Assembly (NCBI RefSeq): GCF_018362975.1
Contig: NZ_CP074371.1
Location: 4,092,001-4,156,000 of the forward strand
From: Nocardia tengchongensis
GTDB lineage: Bacteria > Actinomycetota > Actinomycetes > Mycobacteriales > Mycobacteriaceae
Direction of reading: 5' to 3'
DNA length: 64,000 bases
The position numbers and the translations under genes are program-made. Positions 58,187 through 64,000 of this stretch are shown here, one piece after another (position 1 is the stretch's first letter; every line of letters starts with the position of its first letter). The notes under the pieces are model-generated. The model searched no databases. It was not told the origin of the DNA and worked only from the letters and a program-made list of their open reading frames with translations.

Positions 58187-59200
58187 ATGAGGCGGATTGT
58201 GGACTTGGACCTGCGCCTACTGCGGTACTTCGTCACCGTCGCCGACGAGCTGCACTTCGGACGTGCGGCGGCCAAGCTCTACATCAGCCAGCCGGCCCTG
58301 TCGAAGCAGATTCGCAGGCTCGAGGATCAGCTCGGCAGCCGATTGCTGGAACGGGACAGCCGCCATGTGACGCTGACCGACCACGGGCACCGTGTGCTCG
58401 CCGACGCCCGGGAGATGATCGCCCTGGCCACGCGCATCGGCGAACACTCCTCGGAGTCTGGAACGGTGCGTATCGCCCACGTCTTCGAGCTGCAGACCAG
58501 CCGGATCGTCGCGGACGCCTTCGCCGCGGCCTACCCCGACGTCCCGCTCGTCGAACGCTCGCTCGACAGCCTGCGGCAATTGGACGCCCTGCTGGACAAC
58601 CGGCTCGACGTCGCGATTTTGCGGGTCACGGCCGCGATGGCGGCACGGAAGCCGACCGGCTGGCGATTTCACCGCCTGCGTCTCGAGCCGATGTTTCTGG
58701 TCGGCCGCCCGGGTGATCCGCCGAAGGCCTCGGCATCGCTGTTCGAACGCCCCGTGGAGGTCTTCGCCGACGCTCCCGCATCCGGGCTGTACAACGCGCA
58801 CGGCGACTACCTCACGACTTTCGAACGCCATGCCGGGATGTCGATGCGATGGCTGGGTAACCCCGGTACCTTCGGGCATTGCGTTGCTGCCGTGCGGCGA
58901 GCCACCGACCCGGGCTACGTCCTCGAATTCGAAAGCTACGCAGTACGATACGGTGCCGCCGGCATACCGATTCACCGCCCTGCCGAACTGCAGCCGTACT
59001 ACCCCTGGTGTATCGCATGGCGCGACGAACCGCACAACGCAGCCGTCGCGAACTTCCTCGGCATCGCCGAACACACTGCCCGGCAGCGCAACTGGCACCT
59101 CCCGCCCCACCATCCGGCGCAGCCTTGGCTGCCGCCCGACGACCCGACCGACTCCTCTCAAGCCGCGGCCGCAACCACCGCGCCGCGGCCGCGGCGGTGA
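58187..59200 (+). CDS. LysR-family transcriptional regulator
   Basis: The protein is 337 aa. The N-terminal HTH (LRYFVTVADELHFGRAAAKL then YISQPALSKQIRRLEDQLG) is a standard LysR domain; the effector domain spans 90-300. A Pro/Ala-rich tail of ~30 residues is extra. It probably controls the divergent hydrolase-SDR pair, whose start is 192 bp away. GTG 58199 is an alternative start. Confidence 0.9.
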   Translation: MRRIVDLDLRLLRYFVTVADELHFGRAAAKLYISQPALSKQIRRLEDQLGSRLLERDSRHVTLTDHGHRVLADAREMIALATRIGEHSSESGTVRIAHVFELQTSRIVADAFAAAYPDVPLVERSLDSLRQLDALLDNRLDVAILRVTAAMAARKPTGWRFHRLRLEPMFLVGRPGDPPKASASLFERPVEVFADAPASGLYNAHGDYLTTFERHAGMSMRWLGNPGTFGHCVAAVRRATDPGYVLEFESYAVRYGAAGIPIHRPAELQPYYPWCIAWRDEPHNAAVANFLGIAEHTARQRNWHLPPHHPAQPWLPPDDPTDSSQAAAATTAPRPRR

Positions 59201-59203
59201 GGT

Positions 59204-59380
59204 TCAGCTGACCGTCACGTTGTCGAGGTCGATCGAGACCAGGACCGGATCCTCGATGCGGTGCCCGGTCGCGTTGCGGCCGTAAACGAGCCGGTTGGTG
59301 GGAATGACGATGCCGTCGACGGCCTGAAAGTCGGTCGAGTGGTGGGCGGCAGGCGAATTCGCCGAGATCTCTACGGCGGA
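59204..59380 (-). pseudogene. C-terminal fragment of a conserved hypothetical gene
   Basis: The minus-strand frame reads TDFQAVDGIVIPTNRLVYGR then EDPVLVSIDLDNVTVS and TGA, resembling the end of a family with (Y/F)REFDGIMVPTxRRVY and PVLVSID blocks. The N-terminal ~75% is missing. Confidence 0.55.
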
Positions 59381-59448
59381 GGGCCTGTGTCAGCCAATGG
59401 TTTGCGCACCCCGTTCGCGGCTGAAACGAGGAGTTCGAATGAGTTCGT

Positions 59449-60338
59449 TCAATCCTCGTCGGCGCGTCGCGCCACCCATTCCCGGATCGCGGCGATGATC
59501 TGCTCGGGTGCGTCCTCCTGGATGTAGTGGCCCGCGCCCTCCAGGATGACGGTGCGATGGTTGGGAAAGGTGCGCTCCCAGCGGCGACGCTCCGCGTCGC
59601 GAAATGCCACATCCTTGGTTGGCACACCAGCAAGGCGGGCCTGTCGCCCAGGGTAGGCAGCCCCCGCTCGATCTCGGCGAGAAACGGTCGGCTGCCCAGG
59701 ATTTCGCGAGGGAACACGTGCATCGGATGCCTCGACTCGGGCGTCGGGAACGGCCCACGGTAGGCGTCCATCACCGGCGTCGACAGCGTGCGGCGCCGGA
59801 CCCCGAGCGGAATGAGCCTCTCGACGAGGAAGTTTCGCCGCAGAATCAGGTAGCGGCCGATCGGACCGCCCAGCGTCCTGGAGAACACCTGTGTTCCCGG
59901 ATCCGACTTCGGCCAAGCCCAGGTATTGCCGATCACGAATGCGGAGAACCGATCCGGCTGCCGCGTCGCGACCGCGAACCCGATCGGTCCGCCCCAATCC
60001 TGCACCATGAGCGTGACGCCCGACAGGTCCAGTTCGGTGACGAATCGCTTGACGACCGCCGCATGCTCGGCGGGCGTGAAGCCGTACTCGGGGCCCGGAC
60101 GTGAGAGGCCGAACCCGGGGTAGTCCACAGCGATGCAGCGAAATTGGCCGCGGAGATGGGTGATCAACTCCCGGTAGAGAAACGACCAGGTGGGGTTGCC
60201 GTGCAGCAGTAGCAGAGGCGGCCCGACGCCTTCGTCGACGTAATGAACGCGAGCCCCGGCCAGGTCGAGATAGCGGTGCTCGAAGGGGTATGAGTCTCGG
60301 GGTACCCAGGACGGAACTTCCGGGATGTCTTCGGACAT
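59449..60338 (-). pseudogene. haloalkane-dehalogenase-like hydrolase with one frameshift
   Basis: HGNPTWSFLYR, the nucleophile Asp in VQDWGGPIGF, and GNTWAWP are haloalkane-dehalogenase features. One base is missing near 59623 (expected VWPTKDVAFR); the His part (GAGHYIQEDAPEQI) then continues in another frame to the TGA at 59449. Restored length is about 297 aa. AAGGAGG five bases before ATG 60338. A 16-bp palindrome is 28-43 bp upstream. Confidence 0.85.
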
Positions 60339-60365
60339 GTCGACCTCCTTGGGCTCGAATCGACA

Positions 60366-60381
60366 CTGGCCAATTGGTCAG
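60366..60381. promoter_or_regulatory. palindromic operator of the dehalogenase-like gene
   Basis: CTGGCCAATTGGTCAG is a 16-bp inverted repeat with one mismatched pair. It lies 28-43 bp upstream of the start codon, overlapping the likely promoter; TetR-type. Confidence 0.5.
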
Positions 60382-61229
60382 CGCGTATGGGTCTTTCGAG
60401 GATTTGCGTCAACGTGGCCGGTCCAGGGCATGGGCTAAGTGGCCACGGAGACCTCGGCGATTTCGTGTAGGCGGCCGATGGGGGAATGGATGCTCCTGCG
60501 CCGCTGCGAAGCCCTTCTCGACGAGGGTTCCACGTCGCGGCACGACGCGGAGCCAGCTGATGTGCGCCACCCGATCGCTCGGCTTCACCAGCGCTTTCCC
60601 GCCTTGCGTGTCGGGGTGACGGGCTCACCCGTCTGACCCACGTCCAACCTGTGGCCTCGCCTCGGTTGCCGGCGCGCGACATGCACTGGATCGGACATCG
60701 ATTCAGCATTGCGACGGGGCAGCTCAGGGGTACCCGCCCACGGCTGCTCTTGGCCACGCCGATTTGAGCGAGTAGTCGTCGTCGCTGATGCCGCCGGAAC
60801 CCCCTCCATCGGCGGCATCCCCAATCAGCCTGGTACGGAACATGATTGCCGTGCCATCAGGGGCCGCATCGCTCAGCCCGCTATTGCGCTCGCGACCGCC
60901 CCGGCGGATGCCGGCGCTCCTCATCTCAACGCGTGGTCGGAAGCCGAGGTGGACACCGAGAGTCCCGAGCGCGGCCACGCCCTCATCATCGCCGGCGGTC
61001 GGCAAGCGATAGCCGAGAATGCGCTGACGATCTCGCTGATCCGCGTACTCGGCTCGAGTTCATGGCCGAAAATGAGGTATTCGTGGCGCGCAAAGCGGGG
61101 CGCGACGCTTCCGGCATCACGCAGACTGATCCGGCGCCGATCATTCCGAAGCGTTGTCGCCCAACCGGTTCCAGTTGTCTCAACGTGGACGTCGGGCTGC
61201 ATCGAGTACTCGATCACAAGGAGTCCCAC
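60382..61229. other. 848-bp region without an intact gene
   Basis: Short protein-like runs occur on both strands (minus strand, ending at 60435: PIGRLHEIAEVSVAT; minus strand near 60800: [16 protein letters not shown]), but none has a start, ribosome site or recognised family. It is probably further gene debris. AAGGAG before 61230 belongs to the next gene. Confidence 0.35.
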
Positions 61230-62054
61230 ATGCCTGTCGTCACCACACCGGACGGCGTCGACATCTACTACAAGGACTGGGGCAGCGGGCAGCCCATCGT
61301 CTTCAGTCACGGCTGGCCCTTGTCCTCGGACGACTGGGACGCGCAGCTGATGTTCTTCGTGTCCCACGGTTTCCGGGTGGTTGCTCACGACCGGCGTGGC
61401 CATGGCCGTTCTGCTCAGGTCGCCGAGGGGCACGATATGGACCACTACGCCGATGACCTGGCTGCCGTCGTCAACCATCTCGATTTGTCGGACGCGGTTC
61501 ATGTCGGCCATTCCACCGGTGGCGGGGAGGTCGTGCGCTACCTGACGCGGCACGGACAGGATCGGGCGGCCAAGGCTGTTCTGATCAGTGCGGTGCCGCC
61601 GATCATGGTGAGGACCGCGGACAATCCGGGTGGATTGGACAAGTCGGTCTTCGACGGCATCCAGGAGCAGGTCGCCACCCGCCGGTCGGACTTCTTCCGC
61701 TCGTTCGCCGAAGGACCGTTCTATGGCTACAACCGGCCCGGAGCAAACCCCTCCGAAGGAGTGATCGCCAATTGGTGGCGGCAGGGTATGGCCGGTGGCG
61801 CCAAAGCGCACTACGACGGCGTCGTCGCCTTCTCCCAGACCGACTTCACCGACGACCTTGCGAAGATCAGCATCCCCACCCTCGTCATGCATGGAGAAGA
61901 CGACCAGGTGGTCCCCATCGAAAACACCGGCATCCGCTCGGCCGAACTGTTGCCCAACAGCACGCTCAAAACCTATCCGGGTTTCCCGCACGGCATGCCG
62001 ACCACGGAGGCCGCAACCATCAACGCCGACCTGCTCGCGTTCATTCGATCCTGA
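61230..62054 (+). CDS. alpha/beta hydrolase, cofactor-free haloperoxidase/esterase type
   Basis: The protein is 274 aa. [24 protein letters not shown], nucleophile Ser in GHSTGGGE, acid in HGEDDQVVP and His in FPHGMP match non-haem chloroperoxidases/arylesterases. The triad is complete. AAGGAG six bases before ATG 61230. A 62-bp gap separates it from the next hydrolase gene on the same strand. Confidence 0.92.
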   Translation: MPVVTTPDGVDIYYKDWGSGQPIVFSHGWPLSSDDWDAQLMFFVSHGFRVVAHDRRGHGRSAQVAEGHDMDHYADDLAAVVNHLDLSDAVHVGHSTGGGEVVRYLTRHGQDRAAKAVLISAVPPIMVRTADNPGGLDKSVFDGIQEQVATRRSDFFRSFAEGPFYGYNRPGANPSEGVIANWWRQGMAGGAKAHYDGVVAFSQTDFTDDLAKISIPTLVMHGEDDQVVPIENTGIRSAELLPNSTLKTYPGFPHGMPTTEAATINADLLAFIRS

Positions 62055-62116
62055 ACAGCGCCTACGCCTCGAATCCCGAGGCGGTACAGACCTTCCGAAC
62101 CCATCGACGAGGACCA

Positions 62117-62782
62117 ATGCCGAAAACACGCCCCGAGCCCATCCGTGACCCGGAAATCGATCACCTGCTCACGCCGCAGAACTGCGCGATCGTCCTCATC
62201 GACTTCCAACCGGGACAGTACGCCACGGTCGGATCAACGACGGCCGAGGAGATCGACCTCGGCGCGATAACCCTCGCCAAGCTCGCACACGCCTACGCGA
62301 TCCCGACAGTCGTGACCACTGTCGCGGTGGACATGGGCGTCAACGAACCGACCAACCCCGCGCTACTCGACGAACTCCCCGGTATCACGCAGATCGACCG
62401 CACCGGAGTCAACGCCTGGGAGGACGCCGACTTCCGGGCAGCAATCGAGGCCACCGGCCGGCGAAAGATCATCATGGCCGGACTGTGGACCGAAGTGTGC
62501 CTTGCATTTCCGACACTCGACATGCTGCGCGAAGGCTATGAGGTCTACCCCGTCGTCGACGCCGTCGGTGGCGTATCCGTCGGGACGCACGACGTGGCGA
62601 TCACGCGCATGGTGCAGGCAGGAGCCCAGCCGATCACCTCGCTGGCCCTCGGCTGCGAGCTGATGCGCAACTGGGCACGCTCCGACTCGGACCTGTATCG
62701 AGTGATCATCAACGACTACTTCCGACGCAAACGGGTTATCGGAACCAACAGTGAGAATCCACTGCATCGCGCGGTCGGATAG
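62117..62782 (+). CDS. isochorismatase-family cysteine hydrolase (YcaC-like)
   Basis: The protein is 221 aa. D29 (LIDFQPGQ), RTGVNAW (95-101) and C128 (WTEVCLAF) fit the YcaC-like branch, in which an Asp/Lys/Cys triad hydrolyses an unknown amide. The canonical Lys position is not obvious. It follows the haloperoxidase-like gene and precedes a thiolase gene on the same strand. Confidence 0.88.
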   Translation: MPKTRPEPIRDPEIDHLLTPQNCAIVLIDFQPGQYATVGSTTAEEIDLGAITLAKLAHAYAIPTVVTTVAVDMGVNEPTNPALLDELPGITQIDRTGVNAWEDADFRAAIEATGRRKIIMAGLWTEVCLAFPTLDMLREGYEVYPVVDAVGGVSVGTHDVAITRMVQAGAQPITSLALGCELMRNWARSDSDLYRVIINDYFRRKRVIGTNSENPLHRAVG

Positions 62783-62914
62783 TTCACTGCCCACCTGGTT
62801 CGGATCGTCGGCCGGCGCTGCTGTGGCGGATTTCCTCGGAATCGAGGCAAGATCGGAAGCGGCGACGACGGCTCGCTCGTTCGGACCCCGAAGACACTGT
62901 CGAAGGAGATCGTG

Positions 62915-64000
62915 ATGGCGGAAGCGTTTGTGCTCGGTGGTGTTCGGACCCCCTTCGCCCGATACGGTGGTTCGCTGTCGCACCTGCGAGCCGACGACCT
63001 GCTGGGGATGACCATGAAGGGCGCGTGCGAACGCGTCGGGGTGGGTCTGGACCAGATCGAGGACATTGTCGCGGGCTGCGTCAATCCGGCCCACGAAGGG
63101 ATGGGTGACGTCGCGCGGTGGGCGGCGCTGGCGGCGGGATTCCCCGACACGGTGGCCGGGGCGACGATCAACCGGTTCTGCGGGTCGTCGCTGAGTGCGA
63201 CGATCAATGTCGCGCACGCGATCACAGCGGGGGATCTGGGCGTCGGAATCGCCTGCGGTGTCGAGTCGATGTCGCGCTCTGGTTGGGCGTACATGAAGAG
63301 CGACTCGCCGTTCGGCCCCCGCGGCCCGGTGATCCTGCTCGACACCATGTGGGCGGGTGCGGGCGGTCCGGCCAATCCGACGCTGCTGGCCCGCAATGCC
63401 TACATCGGAATGATCGAGACAGCGCAGAACGTCGCCGACCGCTACGGGCTGACCCGGGAGGAAATCGACGCGTTCGCGCTCCGGACGCAGCGAAACGCCA
63501 AGGCGGCCAGGGATTCCGGGCGGCTGGCCAAGGAGATCATGCCGGTGGAGATCGCCGCGACGAGGAAGGCTCCCGCCCGCCTGTTCGAGCACGACGAGTT
63601 CATCCGCGACGACACCACCGCCGAAAGGCTGGCGGCGCTGCCCCCGCAGCCGGGGACGACGCAGATGACCGCGGGGAACTCGACACCACTGACCGACGGG
63701 GCCAGCGCCCTGGTGCTGGCGTCGGGGGAACGAGCGGCCGAACTCGGAGTGGAACCGCTGGCGCGGGTGGTGTCCTCGGCGGTGTACGGGATCGATCCGC
63801 TCTACATGGGTTTGGCTCCGGCGTGGGCGCTGCCGTTGGCGATCCAACGCGCGGGCCTGACACCCGAGCAGATCGACGTCTGGGAAGTACACGAGGCGTT
63901 CAGCGCCCAAGCCCTGGGCGTGCTGCGTGAACTGCCCAACCAGCTCGACGGCTTCATCATCCCCGACGAGAAGCTGACACCGAACGGCGGCGCGGTGGCG
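62915..64000 (+). CDS. thiolase (acetyl-CoA C-acyltransferase), 3' end outside window
   Basis: The first ~362 residues are present. The acyl-accepting Cys is C89 in NRFCGSS, and H326 lies in VHEAFSAQA (usually NEAFA). TPNGGAVA near the end begins the NxxGGAxA motif. It catalyses acyl-CoA thiolysis or condensation in fatty-acid metabolism. AAGGAG lies six bases before ATG 62915. The remaining C-terminus with the second Cys is beyond the edge. Confidence 0.93.
   Translation, partial: MAEAFVLGGVRTPFARYGGSLSHLRADDLLGMTMKGACERVGVGLDQIEDIVAGCVNPAHEGMGDVARWAALAAGFPDTVAGATINRFCGSSLSATINVAHAITAGDLGVGIACGVESMSRSGWAYMKSDSPFGPRGPVILLDTMWAGAGGPANPTLLARNAYIGMIETAQNVADRYGLTREEIDAFALRTQRNAKAARDSGRLAKEIMPVEIAATRKAPARLFEHDEFIRDDTTAERLAALPPQPGTTQMTAGNSTPLTDGASALVLASGERAAELGVEPLARVVSSAVYGIDPLYMGLAPAWALPLAIQRAGLTPEQIDVWEVHEAFSAQALGVLRELPNQLDGFIIPDEKLTPNGGAVA

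Overview
The window is high-GC actinobacterial DNA. The first ~22 kb follow the gene order of Mycobacterium tuberculosis Rv1691-Rv1713 almost gene for gene: TPR protein, HAD phosphatase, small protein, tlyA, nadK, recN, steA, steB/mctB, pyrG, Nudix hydrolase, xerD, parA, scpA, scpB, rluB, cmk, der. Together with an antigen-85-like esterase and many GTG starts, this points to a mycolate-containing member of the Mycobacteriales. Nocardia is the best guess; this is inference, since no rRNA is present.

Layout. 1-7.1 kb: housekeeping run ending in a strong recN terminator. 7.1-13.6 kb: a SRPBCC gene with its own operator, then steA-steB, pyrG, Nudix, xerD. 13.7-15.1 kb: inserted TetR/deazaflavin-nitroreductase pair sharing two near-identical palindromes. 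15.4-22 kb: tightly overlapping chromosome-partition and RNA/DNA-metabolism operon (parA-scpA-scpB-rluB-cmk-der). 22-37 kb: lineage-specific genes: SDR, a starvation-type protein, a receptor Ser/Thr kinase with a periplasmic-binding-protein sensor, a polytopic membrane protein, LysR/MFS, TetR/DrrAB-type exporter, an acyltransferase, a PrsW protease coupled to a small membrane protein, and a GNAT-like protein. 37-44 kb: frameshifted antigen-85-like gene, AraC regulator, frameshifted VOC gene, UvrA2-like ATPase, serine hydrolase and a divergent-type trpS.

44-64 kb is accessory and heavily eroded. It has an enoyl-reductase-like MDR gene, a PD-(D/E)XK-like protein overlapping a small gene by ATGA, a shattered C-terminal half of an NAD-dependent DNA ligase, a LuxR/LAL regulator with several frameshifts and a nonsense codon, and a 2.3-kb graveyard (54.1-56.35 kb) of gene ends: thiolase, ECF sigma factor, alpha/beta hydrolase, TetR, SDR. 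A stand-alone degenerate response-regulator receiver sits within it. The last 8 kb hold two regulator-linked hydrolase sets (SDR plus hydrolase opposite LysR; a frameshifted haloalkane-dehalogenase-like gene), then a haloperoxidase-like hydrolase, an isochorismatase-like hydrolase and a thiolase cut by the window edge.

Functional links. parA, scpA and scpB act in chromosome segregation and condensation; steA and steB in septation; drrA and drrB form one exporter under a divergent TetR; the small membrane protein and PrsW are translationally coupled. The most unusual items are the sensor kinase, the nuclease-like pair beside ligase debris, Arg/Gly repeat tails on two proteins, the degenerate receiver, and an auxiliary-type TrpRS with possible leader hairpins. 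No tRNA, rRNA, CRISPR array or intact transposase was recognised.
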